Notes: a model not told the origin generated them from the letters alone. 64,000 bases of DNA from Marinococcus halophilus (GCF_002265875.1 NZ_NPFA01000002.1:186157-250156); one strand, 5' to 3'; counted from the stretch's first letter, positions 27,872 to 41,107 are shown. Program-made: numbers and translations.

Positions 27872-30800
27872 ATGCCAAAACGTACAGATATCCAAAAAAT
27901 ATTAGTGATTGGCTCCGGCCCTATCGTGATCGGACAGGCGGCGGAGTTTGACTATGCCGGCACCCAGGCGTGCCAGGCGTTAAAGGAAGAAGGATACGAT
28001 GTCATTTTAATTAATTCCAATCCGGCGACCATCATGACTGATACAAACATTGCCGATCAGGTATACATGGAGCCGCTGACCCTCGAATTTGTCGACCGGG
28101 TGATCCGTAAAGAGCGCCCGGATGCCATTCTTCCGACCCTTGGCGGCCAGACCGGCTTGAATATGGCGATGGAGCTGCACCGCCACGGCCTGCTCGAGCG
28201 ATACGAGATCTCCCTTCTTGGTACGGAGCTTTCTGCGATCGAGCAGGCAGAGGACCGGGAGTCATTCCGGAACCTAATGTATGAGCTGGATGAGCCGGTG
28301 CCGGAAAGCACAATTGTGCACGACCTGCAGGAAGCAGAAGCCTTCGTGGATGACATCGGCTACCCGGTCATCGTCCGTCCGGCCTACACGCTTGGAGGCA
28401 CCGGCGGCGGCCTGGTGCACAATCATGATGAACTGGTGGAGATCGTGGGCTCGGGACTTAAATACAGCCCGGTGACCCAGTGCCTGCTTGAAAAAAGCAT
28501 TGCAGGCTTTAAAGAGCTTGAATACGAAGTAATGCGAGATAGCTCCGGACAGGCAATTGTTGTCTGTAATATGGAAAATATCGATGCGGTCGGGATTCAT
28601 ACCGGCGACTCAATCGTAACTGCCCCAAGCCAGACGCTTGCCGACCGGGAATACCACATGCTCCGCGATTCGTCGCTGAAAATCATTCGGGCGCTCGAAA
28701 TCGAAGGCGGGTGCAACGTGCAGTTTGCATTGTCCCCGGACAGCTTTGAATACTACATCATCGAGGTCAATCCACGCGTGAGCCGCTCCTCGGCGCTTGC
28801 TTCCAAAGCGACCGGCTACCCGATTGCCAAGCTGGCAGCAAAGATTGCTTCGGGCTATAAGCTGGATGAGTTGAAGAATCCGATCACCGGCACCACTTAC
28901 GCAAGCTTTGAGCCTGCGCTTGACTATGTAGTTACTAAAATCCCCCGCTGGCCGTTTGACAAATTTGAAGCAGCAAACCGCCGGCTCGGAACGCAGATGA
29001 AAGCGACAGGAGAAGTGATGGCCATCGGCCGCTCGTTTGAGGAGTCCATTTTAAAGGGCATACGGTCACTGGAGCTCGGACGGGCTTTTCTGACGCACCC
29101 CGACTATGCTGAGGCCACTGAAGAAAAGTTGATAGAGAAGCTTATACACGCAGATGACGAACGGCTGTTTTATATCGGAGAAGCACTGAAGCGCGGCTAT
29201 TCGCTTGAGCAGCTGCACACATGGACAAAAATCGACTGGTTTTTTCTTGAAAAATTCGCCGGTATTGTCAAAGTGGCCGAGATGGCACGCGCGTATCCAA
29301 ACGATGAAGAGATCCTCCGGATGGCTAAAACGACAGGAATCGCTGACGAAACCCTGGCGGCTTACTGGAATACGACAGAAAAACAGGTTCGCAGCCAGCG
29401 TCTCAAGCTCGGTATTAATCCGGTGTATAAAATGGTCGACACATGCGCGGCGGAGTTTGAATCGGAGACACCGTATTATTATTCCTCCTATGAGGAAGAA
29501 AACGAAAGCAGCAAAACCGGACGCCCTTCTGTCATTGTTCTCGGCTCCGGGCCGATACGGATCGGCCAGGGAGTGGAATTTGACTACGCGACGGTGCATA
29601 CCGTATGGGCGCTGCAGGAAGCGGGATACGAAGCGATTATTATTAACAACAATCCGGAAACGGTATCGACAGATTTCAGTGTGTCAGACAAGCTGTATTT
29701 TGAACCGCTGACCGTAGAGGACGTGATGCACGTAGTCGACGTGGAACAGCCGGAAGGCGTTATCGTCCAATTTGGCGGCCAGACGGCCATCAATCTTGCA
29801 GACGGACTCGCTGACCACGGGGTGAAGATTCTTGGCACGACACTCGAAGATATGGACCGGGCAGAGGACCGGGATAAATTTGAAGCAGCCCTGCAGTCGT
29901 TGAAAATTCCACAGCCGCTTGGCCGCACAGCCGTAAGCACAGAGGAAGCACGGGTGGTGGCAGCTGATATTGGCTACCCGGTGCTGGTGCGCCCGTCGTA
30001 TGTGCTCGGCGGACGGGCGATGGAAATTGTCGGAAATGAAAAAGAGCTGCTCAACTACATGGAGCGGGCCGTGCGCGTAAACCGGAAGCACCCGGTGCTG
30101 ATTGACCGTTACATGGTCGGTAAAGAAGTGGAGGTCGATGCGATCTCAGATGGGGAAACTGTAGTCATTCCCGGCATTATGGAGCACATTGAACGTGCCG
30201 GCGTACATTCGGGCGATTCGATTGCGGTTTACCCGTCGCAGACGCTGTCGGATCAGACAAAACAAACACTTGCAGAGCGGACCATCGCTATCGGAAAGGG
30301 CCTGAACATCAAAGGACTGCTGAATATTCAGTTTGTTATTCATGAAAACGAAGTGTATGTGCTTGAAGTGAATCCGCGGGCGAGCCGCACCCTGCCATTT
30401 TTAAGTAAAATTACCGGTTGCCCGATCGCAAAGCTTGCCACCCGGGTGATGGTCGGGGAAAGCCTTGCTTCTCTTGGATATGATGACGGTCTGCTGCCGG
30501 AAGCAGAAGGGGTTTCGGTAAAGGTGCCGGTCTTTTCCTTCGCCAAGCTCCGCCAGGTGGAAATTTCCCTTGGCCCGGAAATGAAATCAACCGGGGAGGT
30601 CATGGGCCGCGATCAGACCCTCGAGAAAGCATTATATAAAGGGCTGATCGCTTCCGGGATGAAAATTCCAAATCACGGCACCGTGCTGTTTACCATTGCT
30701 GATGAGTGGAAAAAAGAAGCGCTGGTGCTTGCCAAACGGTTTCATGCAATTGGCTATACTATTACCGCGACCCAGGGGACGGCTACATGGCTGAACCAGG

Positions 30801-31083
30801 AAGGGGTGCCGGCATCGTCGGTTGCTAAAGTAGAAGAAGAGTCGCCAAACATTCTGGACTTTATCCGTGAAGGCAAAGCCCAATTCGTGATTAACACGAT
30901 GGAAAAACAGAAAAAAGCAGCAGCAGACGGCTTCCGGATCCGCCGGGAAGCGGTGGAAAACGAAGTGGTGTGCCTCACGTCGCTTGATACGGCAGGAGCG
31001 CTCCTGGAGGTGCTTGAAATGATCACTTTTTCCACGGAAGCGATGCCTGCGATGAAAGAGGAACGGACCAACGAGGTGATCAC

Positions 31084-31087
<4 letters not shown>
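27872..31087 (+). CDS. carB: Carbamoyl-phosphate synthase large subunit (pyrimidine-type)
   Basis: CarB makes carbamoyl phosphate from bicarbonate, ammonia and two ATP. The 1071-residue chain has two homologous halves, each opening with a GSGPI(V/R)IGQ motif (about residues 12 and 560) and each containing an ATP-grasp domain, an oligomerisation region between them, and a C-terminal allosteric MGS-like domain (about 930-1060). Placement inside the pyr operon suggests the pyrimidine-specific enzyme (PyrAB). Its stop overlaps pyrK as ATGA. Confidence 0.98.
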
Positions 31088-33482
<2,395 letters not shown>

Positions 33483-33493
<11 letters not shown>

Positions 33494-34109
33494 AGAAATT
33501 CTCAGTAGAGACCTGCTGATGATAGAAGCAGTAACCCTCCGGCCGGATGAACCGTTCACCTGGTCATCCGGCATCCGCTCTCCAATTTATTGCGACAATC
33601 GACTGACGCTTTCGTACCCCGATGTACGGACCCGGGTAGCTGAAGGGCTTGCGGAGCTGATTCGGGTAAGGTACCCCGAAGCTACAATTATTGCCGGCAC
33701 TGCGACCGCCGGAATTGCCCATGCGGCGATTGCTGCTGACAAGCTCGGCCTGCCAATGTGCTATGTTCGCGGATCCTCCAAGTCACACGGCAAAGGTAAT
33801 CAGATAGAAGGGCGGGTCGCCCCGGAGGATAGAGTCGTAATTGTCGAAGATTTAATCTCGACAGGCAAAAGCATGATTACGGTTCAGCAGGCGCTTCTAG
33901 AAGCCGGAGCCGAGGTGCTCGGAGCCGCTGCGATTTTCACGTATGAGCTGGAGGAAGCCGGCCGGCAGCTTAAAGAAGCACAGCTGCCGTCGGAGACCCT
34001 TACCAACTACTCCGCGCTGATTCGGATTGCTGCTGAGGAAGGCTACGTCCGGGAAAAAGATATGGAGCGTCTGCAGGAATGGAAGCAGGATCCGGTGTCC
34101 TGGTCATAA
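33483..34109 (+). CDS. pyrE: Orotate phosphoribosyltransferase
   Basis: PyrE makes OMP from orotate and PRPP. The 208-residue protein has FTWSSGIRSPIYCDNR near the N-terminus, a flexible loop with RGSSKSHGKGNQIEG, and the PRPP loop VVIVEDLISTGKS. The start ATG 33483 gives the family N-terminus, and lies inside pyrF; the longer in-frame ORF from 33375 reads through pyrF. This is the last gene of the pyr operon and a strong terminator follows. Confidence 0.96.
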
Positions 34110-34118
34110 ATATAAGCG

Positions 34119-34164
34119 AAAAAAGCTCCTTCCGAACAGCACTGCTGTTCGGAAGGAGCTTTTT
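34119..34164. terminator. Bidirectional terminator between pyrE and rqcH
   Basis: A perfect 17-bp stem (34124-34140 with 34144-34160, loop ACT) is flanked by A residues on one side and T residues on the other. It can end both the pyr operon and the convergent rqcH transcript; its T side overlaps the rqcH stop codon. Confidence 0.95.
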
Positions 34165-35899
34165 AATTGGCGGCAGGCTGGGACTTAGCCCGGTTTTTCA
34201 TTTCGAGGACGAGGCTTTCCTCCGGAGTAACAAACAGGGTGGACTGTTGGTCGTAGGTCACAAACCCGGGCTTAGCCCCGTTTGGTTTTCGTACATGGCG
34301 GATCAGGGTGTAGTCGACCGGCACGGAGGACGAAGAACGCGCTTTGGAGAAATAGGCGGCAAGTACAGCCGCTTCCTTCAACGTTTCCTCGTCTACGTCT
34401 GTGGAGCGGATCACTACGTGGGAGCCGGGAATGTCCTTCGTGTGCAGCCAGGTGTCTCCCGCATTTGCTGCCCGGTTGGTAACGTATTCGTTCTGGCGGT
34501 TGTTTTTCCCCACCAGCAGAAGAATACCGGCAGAAGAAACGTACTGCTCGACCTGAGGCTTCGTATTTTTCTTCTGCTTTTTCTTTTGAACACGTTTTTT
34601 CAGGTAGCCGCCGTCCGACAATTCTTCGCGAATATCGTCAATGTCGGAAGGAGCAGCCGTTTCGACCTGCTGGATCAGACGGTCGAGGTAATCTATTTCA
34701 CGCCGGGTGAGCTTAATCTGTTTTTTAGCCTCCGAAAGCGAGGTTTTAGCTTTATTGTAGCGCTTAAAGTACCTCTGGGCATTATCTGACGGCGATAGTT
34801 CAGGCTCAAGCCCGATGCTGAGCGTGCCGCCTTCTGGGTCGTAGTAGTCCGTTACTTCTATCTCGCTCTCTCCCCCGCGGAGCTGGTGCATATGGGCGGT
34901 TAACAGCTCTCCGTATTTTTGGTAGACGAGGCGGGTTTCGGCCTGGGTAATTGTCTGGCGCAGTTTTTTCAACTTGCGCTCGTTTTTTTCGCGCTCATTC
35001 TGCAGAAACCGTTCGAGGTCGTGGGCCTGCTGGTGGACGCGGTCACGTTCGGCTTTACCGTTATGGTAGCGGTCGAGCATGGCGCTTGCTGAGTCAAAAA
35101 TTTCCTTCGAGCCTTCCACATGAGAAAGATTGACCGGGCTGTAGTATTCTTTATTCGCTTCGGTAGTCACGATCTGCGGCTGGAAATTTCCGTTTTTAAC
35201 ATCGGCCATAAGCGCGGTAAACGTATCGGCCAGTTTTTGGAGCGACCCAAGGCCTGCCCGGTGAACAGCTTCTTTGGCACTCTGGGGAGAAATGCCTTCA
35301 AATGCCTGCATCAGCTGGCGGTCGAGCTTGCCCTGGTTGGCGTCAAGTGCTCTCAGCACGTCGCCGGCCCCAGCCTCGAGAGGGTTTGCTTTATGCTGGG
35401 ACGGCGGCTCGATATATGCCTGGCCGGGAAGAATCGTGCGGACCGTGTTCTGGGCCGGAGAGATATGCTTCATGCTGTCCAGAATATGCGTGCGGTCTTC
35501 ATTAAGAAGTACTACGTTACTGTGCTTGCCCATGATTTCCATCACCAGGGTCCGTTCCGTAAGGTCACCGATTTCGTCTTTGTTTTCAATGCGAAGCGAA
35601 ACGATTCGTTCAAGGCCCTGCTGGGAGACCTCCCGCACGAAACCGCCTTCGAGGTGCTTGCGCAGCAGCATGCAGAACATGGATGGCTCCGGCGGGTTCT
35701 GATACTTCTCGTCTGTCAGGTGCATTCTCGAGAGGGAAGGGTTTACCGAGAGGAGCAGCTGGTGATTTTTGCGGTTCGCCCGCACTGTGATAACCAGGTC
35801 GGTTTTGTAGGGCTGGTGTATTTTTGTGATCCGGCCGCTTTGAAGCGTTTGCTGTACTTCCTGGACCACGGCCTGGGTCATAATTCCGTCAAAGCTCAC
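34163..35899 (-). CDS. rqcH: Ribosome quality control factor RqcH (NFACT family, YloA)
   Basis: RqcH binds obstructed 50S subunits and directs alanine tailing of stalled chains. The 578-residue product has the NFACT-N domain (MSFDGIMTQAVVQEV start), a long central coiled coil (about 280-430), and the C-terminal NFACT-R domain with DTWLHTKDIPGSHVVI. The start is GTG 35899. Residues 97-98 are Glu-Arg; the Bacillus subtilis protein has Asp97-Arg98, a pair needed for tailing. In Bacillus yloB and yloC lie between this gene and remA; here they are missing. It was once described as a fibronectin-binding protein (FbpA). Confidence 0.94.
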   Translation of the reverse strand: MSFDGIMTQAVVQEVQQTLQSGRITKIHQPYKTDLVITVRANRKNHQLLLSVNPSLSRMHLTDEKYQNPPEPSMFCMLLRKHLEGGFVREVSQQGLERIVSLRIENKDEIGDLTERTLVMEIMGKHSNVVLLNEDRTHILDSMKHISPAQNTVRTILPGQAYIEPPSQHKANPLEAGAGDVLRALDANQGKLDRQLMQAFEGISPQSAKEAVHRAGLGSLQKLADTFTALMADVKNGNFQPQIVTTEANKEYYSPVNLSHVEGSKEIFDSASAMLDRYHNGKAERDRVHQQAHDLERFLQNEREKNERKLKKLRQTITQAETRLVYQKYGELLTAHMHQLRGGESEIEVTDYYDPEGGTLSIGLEPELSPSDNAQRYFKRYNKAKTSLSEAKKQIKLTRREIDYLDRLIQQVETAAPSDIDDIREELSDGGYLKKRVQKKKQKKNTKPQVEQYVSSAGILLLVGKNNRQNEYVTNRAANAGDTWLHTKDIPGSHVVIRSTDVDEETLKEAAVLAAYFSKARSSSSVPVDYTLIRHVRKPNGAKPGFVTYDQQSTLFVTPEESLVLEMKNRAKSQPAAN

Positions 35900-35964
35900 G
35901 TTCGATCATCCTTTACTCGTACAAGCAGGAGAAAACCTTCTGCTGCTTGCGTTCTGTACGGTGG

Positions 35965-35970
35965 ATTATA
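35965..35970 (-). promoter_or_regulatory. Candidate rqcH promoter (extended -10)
   Basis: On the minus strand the sequence TGCTATAAT gives a perfect -10 box with the TG extension. No good -35 is seen. It lies about 65 nt upstream of the rqcH start in the 313-base divergent gap to remA; the rest of that gap holds the remA promoter and leader. Confidence 0.6.
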
Positions 35971-36083
35971 GCATAATGAAAAGCTCGCCGTCTTGTCTGC
36001 TGAATAAACATTGGTTGTGAGCCGGAAAGATATTGTTTACAATGTAGAAGTACATAATGTTCGGGCTCACCGCGAAGCATCGT

Positions 36084-36113
36084 TTGTGACGCTTGAAATA
36101 AACGTGCTATACT
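36084..36113 (+). promoter_or_regulatory. Promoter of the remA-gmk-rpoZ operon
   Basis: TTGTGA (36084-36089) and TATACT (36108-36113) are spaced by 18 nt, with a TG extension at 36105-36106. A leader of about 90 nt would precede remA. Confidence 0.75.
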
Positions 36114-36212
36114 AACCAAAAGAACGACTCGTCAGGCGCCGCAGAAGAAAACATACAAGAACCATTTTTTCAGGCAGCAGCTAGAGGGATGGTCCGACCA
36201 GGAGGGGTAGTT

Positions 36213-36476
36213 TTGAGCATTAAGCTAATCAACATTGGATTTGGGAATATCGTGTCAGCGAACCGGATTATTTCCATTGTCAGCCCGGAATCAGCACCAA
36301 TCAAACGGATTATTCAGGAAGCAAGAGATCGGAACATGCTGATTGACGCAACATACGGGAGACGGACGAGAGCGGTTATCATTGCAGACAGCGACCATGT
36401 CGTACTTTCTGCAGTTCAGCCCGAAACAGTCGCCCAGCGGCTGTATACAAAAGACGATGATTCATCGGACGAATAA
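36213..36476 (+). CDS. remA: Extracellular matrix regulator RemA (YlzA, DUF370)
   Basis: RemA is a small DNA-binding protein that assembles into rings and activates matrix and osmoprotection genes in Bacillus. The product matches the family almost throughout: [29 protein letters not shown] cut across its first third and [13 protein letters not shown] in the middle. I chose TTG 36213 behind AGGAGGGG (87 residues); the in-frame upstream start at 36189 would add eight residues not in homologues and include the ribosome site. It heads the remA-gmk-rpoZ operon. Confidence 0.94.
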   Translation: MSIKLINIGFGNIVSANRIISIVSPESAPIKRIIQEARDRNMLIDATYGRRTRAVIIADSDHVVLSAVQPETVAQRLYTKDDDSSDE

Positions 36477-36502
36477 GATTGTGAAATGAGGCTTGTCAAC
36501 CT

Positions 36503-37117
36503 ATGAAAGATGATAAAGGGTTATTAATTGTACTTTCCGGCCCGGCCGGTGTGGGAAAAGGTACTGTGTGCGGTGCTTTGCGGGAAAAAGATACTAATAT
36601 CGAATATTCCGTTTCTGCTACTACCAGATCCCCCCGCCCGGGAGAAGAGCACGGAGTAAATTATTTCTTCCATTCAAAGGAAGAATTTGAAAAAATGATC
36701 GAGGAGGGCCGGCTGCTCGAATGGGCGCAGTATGTAGACAACTACTATGGAACCCCGCTTGATTACGTCAAGGAAACCATTGACCGCGGTAAAGATATCA
36801 TTCTCGAGATCGAAGTGCAGGGCGCGGAAAAAGTGAAGGAGCGTTACCCGGAAGGGACGTTTATCTTTTTGATGCCCCCGAGCCTTGCCGAGCTCCGAAA
36901 CCGGATCGTCGGACGCGGAACGGAAACGTCCGAGTTGATTGACAAACGGATGACGGTGGCCAAAAATGAAATTGACATGATGCAGATGTATGACTATGTG
37001 GTCGAAAACGACGAGATCGATAAAGCGGTCTCGCGCATCCGTTCCATCGTCACGGCAGAACACTGCAAGCAGGAACGCTTGATTGAAAAATACAAAGAAC
37101 TAGCGGAGGTGGAATAA
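36503..37117 (+). CDS. gmk: Guanylate kinase
   Basis: Gmk phosphorylates GMP to GDP with ATP. The P-loop [13 protein letters not shown] is near residue 12, followed by [14 protein letters not shown] and HGVNYFF in the GMP-binding region, and [12 protein letters not shown] in the lid. At 204 residues it has the normal length. It starts at ATG 36503 and its stop overlaps the rpoZ start (TAATG). The remA-gmk-rpoZ order is conserved in Bacillus. Confidence 0.96.
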   Translation: MKDDKGLLIVLSGPAGVGKGTVCGALREKDTNIEYSVSATTRSPRPGEEHGVNYFFHSKEEFEKMIEEGRLLEWAQYVDNYYGTPLDYVKETIDRGKDIILEIEVQGAEKVKERYPEGTFIFLMPPSLAELRNRIVGRGTETSELIDKRMTVAKNEIDMMQMYDYVVENDEIDKAVSRIRSIVTAEHCKQERLIEKYKELAEVE

Positions 37118-37356
37118 TGGCTTCAAACAGAAATGACGAAGGAATGCTTTATCCGTCCATTGACCAGCTGCTCGGGCATATCGATTCCAAATATACGCTT
37201 GTAACCGTATCGGCCCAGCGCGCGAGAGACCTTGAAGAAATCGATGGGGCCCTTCCAATGATTGATAATGCAAAATCCGTCAAGGCAGTGGGTATTGCTC
37301 TTGAAGAAATTCAGGCCGGCGTGCTCAGCTACCGTCAGGGAGATTACGAAGGATAA
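37117..37356 (+). CDS. rpoZ: RNA polymerase omega subunit
   Basis: The omega subunit helps assemble RNA polymerase by clamping beta-prime. The 79-residue product has [20 protein letters not shown] and [15 protein letters not shown], then [15 protein letters not shown], all family signatures. Its start overlaps the gmk stop codon by one base. A terminator follows. Confidence 0.94.
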   Translation: MASNRNDEGMLYPSIDQLLGHIDSKYTLVTVSAQRARDLEEIDGALPMIDNAKSVKAVGIALEEIQAGVLSYRQGDYEG

Positions 37357-37386
37357 CAAGAAATGGACGGGCACCGGATAGAAGAA

Positions 37387-37419
37387 GCAACCTATGGCAT
37401 CACGTAGGTTGCTTTTTTT
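37387..37419 (+). terminator. Intrinsic terminator after rpoZ
   Basis: An 8-bp perfect stem (37387-37394 with 37105+300 arm at 37405-37412) with a 10-nt loop is followed by seven T residues. Confidence 0.88.
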
Positions 37420-37452
37420 AGCCTGAAGGGTCCATAAAAGGAGGACGAAGCT

Positions 37453-38649
37453 GTGAAAGGAAAAAAAGTGGTGCTCGGCGTCACAGGAGGTATAGCTGCC
37501 TATAAAGCTGCGGCGCTTGCAAGTAAGCTGTACCAGGCAGGGGCCGAGCTGCGTATTATTATGACCCCGGGGGCAAAAGAATTTATCACCCCGCTTACGT
37601 TCCAGGCGCTCACCCGTTCAAGAGTGTATGACGACACGTTTGCAGAAGCGGATCCTTCGGTCGTTTCCCATGTTGACGTGGCAGACTGGGCGGATGTGTT
37701 CATTGTAGCGCCTGCGTCCGCCAATACACTCGGGAAGCTTGCAAACGGGCTTGCAGACGATATGCTCACAACCACCATGATGGCAACACTTGCCAACGTC
37801 TACGTTGCACCGGCAATGAATGTTAACATGTATAACCATCCGAGCTTTCAGCGAAACAAAGAAACATTAAAAAAGGACGGCTATCGGTTCATTGAACCCG
37901 GGGAAGGGTATCTCGCCTGTGGCTGGATAGGAAAAGGCCGGATGGCGGAGCCTGAGGATATTATGCAGTTTGTCGAGGACGCTGAAAACGTTGGCACCCC
38001 GCTTGCCGGAAAACGGGTCCTGGTTACAGCGGGGCCAACGCACGAGCATATTGACCCTTTCCGGGTCGTCACCAATCCATCCAGCGGGAAAATGGGTTTT
38101 GCAATTGCAGAGGAAGCTGCCCGGCGGGGAGCAGAGGTAACGCTGGTAGCAGGGCCGGTGACGCTCACTACGCCCGGCGGCGTCCAGACAAGAATTGATG
38201 TAGAAAGCGTAGAGGATATGCGCAAAGCTGTTTTGACTTATTATGAGGCATCGGATGTGGTGATTAAAGCTGCCGCCGTATCAGATTACCGGCCCGAAAC
38301 CGTATATGAAAAAAAACAGAAGAAAAAAGATGATGGCCTTGATGTACCGATGGTGAAAACGCCGGATATTCTCCAGGAGCTCGGTGAAAAAAAGAAGCAT
38401 CAGCTGCTGATCGGTTTCGCCGCAGAATCGGAACACCTCGAGGAGTACGCGGAAAGCAAGCGGCAGCGCAAAAACGCCGATTTAATTGTCGCCAATGCAA
38501 TCGGTAAATCGGACTCCGGCTTCCGTACCGATCAGAACACGATTACCTTTGTCGATAAAAATGGAGCCGTTTCTTTTCCTACCCAGTCGAAGCATGAGGC
38601 AGCGGCCGAAATTATGGTCTGGCTGCAGAAACGAATAGGAGACGCGTAA
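37453..38649 (+). CDS. coaBC: Bifunctional phosphopantothenoylcysteine decarboxylase / phosphopantothenate-cysteine ligase
   Basis: CoaBC carries out two steps of coenzyme A synthesis. The N-terminal CoaC flavoprotein domain (about 1-185) has VLGVTGGIAAYKAA, the catalytic-His segment SHVDVADWADVFIVAPASAN, VAPAMNVNM and GYLACGWIGKGRMAE with the reactive Cys. The C-terminal CoaB domain (about 190-398) has VTAGPTHEHIDPFRVVTNPSSGKMG split across the join and KAAAVSDYRP. The start is GTG 37453 behind GGAGGACG. Length 398 residues. Confidence 0.96.
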   Translation: MKGKKVVLGVTGGIAAYKAAALASKLYQAGAELRIIMTPGAKEFITPLTFQALTRSRVYDDTFAEADPSVVSHVDVADWADVFIVAPASANTLGKLANGLADDMLTTTMMATLANVYVAPAMNVNMYNHPSFQRNKETLKKDGYRFIEPGEGYLACGWIGKGRMAEPEDIMQFVEDAENVGTPLAGKRVLVTAGPTHEHIDPFRVVTNPSSGKMGFAIAEEAARRGAEVTLVAGPVTLTTPGGVQTRIDVESVEDMRKAVLTYYEASDVVIKAAAVSDYRPETVYEKKQKKKDDGLDVPMVKTPDILQELGEKKKHQLLIGFAAESEHLEEYAESKRQRKNADLIVANAIGKSDSGFRTDQNTITFVDKNGAVSFPTQSKHEAAAEIMVWLQKRIGDA

Positions 38650-38651
38650 CG

Positions 38652-41060
38652 ATGTACGCCAAAGTAATTGTTGATATAGCTACCGGCCAGACGAACCGGG
38701 CATTTGATTATGACATTCCGGCTCCACTCGAAATGCTCGCACATCCCGGTTCAAGAGTAACGGTGCCATTTGGCGCCCGGAAAATTCAGGGCTTCATCTG
38801 GCGGGTCGAGGAAAAAACAGAGCTCGCCCGGGTCAAGCCGATTACAGATGTACTCGATCCCCATCCGGTGCTCACCCGGGAGCTGCTTGAGCTTGGAGAA
38901 TATCTGGCTGTGGAAACGGTATGCTTTTTAATTACCGCCTACCAGTCGATGATTCCGGCGGCTATACGGGCAAAACCGAAGAAGAAAATAGAGCTGCTCG
39001 TGCCGACGGAGATTCTGACACCAGTACTTCAGGCTGTTTTTCAGAAGCAGACCACGGTCGACTGGAAGGACCTCCCCGACGATAAGGCGGTAATGCAGCA
39101 TGTGCAGGAAGCTGTCAGGCATGAACAGATCCGGATCGATTACCAGGTGAAGGATCAGACGAAAAAACAGACCAGGCGGATGCTGCGGCTTCATCCGGAG
39201 CACCGGGCGCATGCAGCTTCTCTTACTGCGAAGGCGAAAAAGCAGCTGGAGCTGTATGATTGGTTTCTTTCGATCGGAGATGAAGAGGCTGCGGTGCCCG
39301 CAGCACAGCTGCTGCATGAGCAGACGGCGAGCCGGGCTGTCATTCAGGGTCTTGTGGAGAAAAATATCCTAATGGAACGGGACCAGGAATCGTACCGGGA
39401 TCCGTTCGAAGACCGTTCATTTGAAGCAACCCCTCCGCAGGAGCTGACACATGATCAGCAGCAGGCGCTTGCCCCGATTATAGAAAAAGCATCCCGGCAG
39501 CAGCACCATAAGTTTTTGCTGCACGGGGTGACCGGAAGCGGAAAGACAGAAGTCTACCTGCAGGCCATTGATCGCGTGCTTCAGGAGGGACGGGAAGCGA
39601 TTGTGCTGGTGCCGGAAATATCCCTTACCCCGCAAATGGTCGAACGCTTTAAAGGGCGGTTCGGGGACCAGGTGGCAGTGATGCACAGCGCCTTGTCGAG
39701 AGGCGAGCGGTATGACGAATGGCGCAGGGTGCATGCCGGAGACGCAAAAGTAGCGATCGGAGCGCGGTCTGCGATTTTTGCCCCTTTCAAAAACGTTGGC
39801 CTGATTATTATTGATGAAGAACATGAAGGCAGCTACAAGCAGGAGGATCATCCCCGGTATCACGCCCGGGAAGTAGCGATCTGGAGAGGCAGATACCACG
39901 GGGCGCCGGTCGTATTAGGGAGCGCTACACCGTCACTGGAATCCTATGCCCGGGCCGGCCGGGAGGTCTACCAGCTGCTTGAAATGCCGGAGAGAATCAA
40001 TCAGAAACAGCTGCCCGCCATTGATGTGGTGGATATGAGAGAGGAGCTTCATAAGGGAAACCGTTCGGTATTTTCCGAAACGCTCCTCGAAAAGCTGAAG
40101 GACCGACTAGAAAAAGGGGAGCAGAGCATCCTGTTTTTAAACCGCCGTGGGTACTCTTCCTTTGTCATGTGTCGTTCGTGCGGCTACACCGCTGAATGCC
40201 CGCACTGCGAAATTACGCTCACGTACCATCAGACAAAGCATCAACTGAAATGCCATTACTGCGGCTATGAAGAAACGATGCCCTCGACGTGCCCTTCTTG
40301 CGAAAGTGAACAAATCCGCTACTTTGGCACAGGCACCCAGAAGGTGGAGGAAGAGCTGACAAAGGTACTGCCGGAAGCGCGGATTATCCGTATGGATATG
40401 GATACGACGACGAAAAAAGGCTCGCATGAACAACTGCTGCGGCGGTTTGGCAACGGAGAAGCTGATATTTTACTTGGCACTCAGATGATTGCTAAGGGAC
40501 TGGATTTTCCGAGGATCACACTCGTTGGAGTGCTTGCCGCAGACACCATGCTGCACCTGCCTGATTTTCGGGCCCCGGAGCGTACCTTTCAGCTCCTTAC
40601 CCAGGTGAGCGGCCGGGCCGGCCGGGACAAGCTACAGGGAGAAGTAGTGATTCAATCCTACAGTCCTGAGCATTACAGCATCCAGTTTGCCAAAAATCAT
40701 GACTATCCTTCATTCAGCCGGCATGAGATGGGGCAGCGCAAGCGTGGCGGTTACCCGCCATATTACTATTTAACAATGGTCAATGTTTCGCATGAAGAAA
40801 TCGGTGTCGCACTGAAAACTGCAGAAAAAGTGACAAACCGGCTGCGGGAGCAATTATCGCCGCAAGCAAAAATACTCGGGCCGACTGTTTCTCCGATTGC
40901 GAGGATCAAGGATAGATATCGGTACCAATGCATGATAAAATACAGAGATGAGCCTGAGTTAACGAAAATACTAAACGACATTGCTGTACACTATCAAAAG
41001 GAAACAGCCCAGGATAAGCTGTTTATTACAATTGATATGTACCCGCAGTTATTTCTATAA
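38652..41060 (+). CDS. priA: Primosomal protein N' (replication restart helicase PriA)
   Basis: PriA reloads the replicative helicase at stalled forks. The 802-residue protein has an N-terminal DNA-binding domain (YAKVIVDIATGQTNRAFDY), a helicase core with Walker A GVTGSGKTEVY, DEEHEGSYKQ, and a zinc-binding insertion with eight cysteines in CxxC pairs (about 505-555) containing CRSCG, CPHC, CHYCG and CPSC. It starts 3 nt after coaBC. In Bacillus def follows; it is missing here. Confidence 0.97.
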   Translation: MYAKVIVDIATGQTNRAFDYDIPAPLEMLAHPGSRVTVPFGARKIQGFIWRVEEKTELARVKPITDVLDPHPVLTRELLELGEYLAVETVCFLITAYQSMIPAAIRAKPKKKIELLVPTEILTPVLQAVFQKQTTVDWKDLPDDKAVMQHVQEAVRHEQIRIDYQVKDQTKKQTRRMLRLHPEHRAHAASLTAKAKKQLELYDWFLSIGDEEAAVPAAQLLHEQTASRAVIQGLVEKNILMERDQESYRDPFEDRSFEATPPQELTHDQQQALAPIIEKASRQQHHKFLLHGVTGSGKTEVYLQAIDRVLQEGREAIVLVPEISLTPQMVERFKGRFGDQVAVMHSALSRGERYDEWRRVHAGDAKVAIGARSAIFAPFKNVGLIIIDEEHEGSYKQEDHPRYHAREVAIWRGRYHGAPVVLGSATPSLESYARAGREVYQLLEMPERINQKQLPAIDVVDMREELHKGNRSVFSETLLEKLKDRLEKGEQSILFLNRRGYSSFVMCRSCGYTAECPHCEITLTYHQTKHQLKCHYCGYEETMPSTCPSCESEQIRYFGTGTQKVEEELTKVLPEARIIRMDMDTTTKKGSHEQLLRRFGNGEADILLGTQMIAKGLDFPRITLVGVLAADTMLHLPDFRAPERTFQLLTQVSGRAGRDKLQGEVVIQSYSPEHYSIQFAKNHDYPSFSRHEMGQRKRGGYPPYYYLTMVNVSHEEIGVALKTAEKVTNRLREQLSPQAKILGPTVSPIARIKDRYRYQCMIKYRDEPELTKILNDIAVHYQKETAQDKLFITIDMYPQLFL

Positions 41061-41070
41061 GGTAAAATCC

Positions 41071-41107
41071 AGCCCCGCTGCTTCGATAGTGACCGACGCA
41101 CGGGGCT
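41071..41107 (+). other. Stem-loop between priA and fmt
   Basis: A 7-bp GC-rich stem (AGCCCCG with CGGGGCT) closes a 23-nt loop. No clear T-run follows, so it is at best a weak terminator or attenuator. Confidence 0.35.

Noticed and set aside
34079-35971. Long plus-strand ORFs (236 and 283 codons) across rqcH
   Set aside because: They lie antisense to a clear RqcH protein, show no recognisable domains and have low-complexity or unlikely composition; they are frame shadows.
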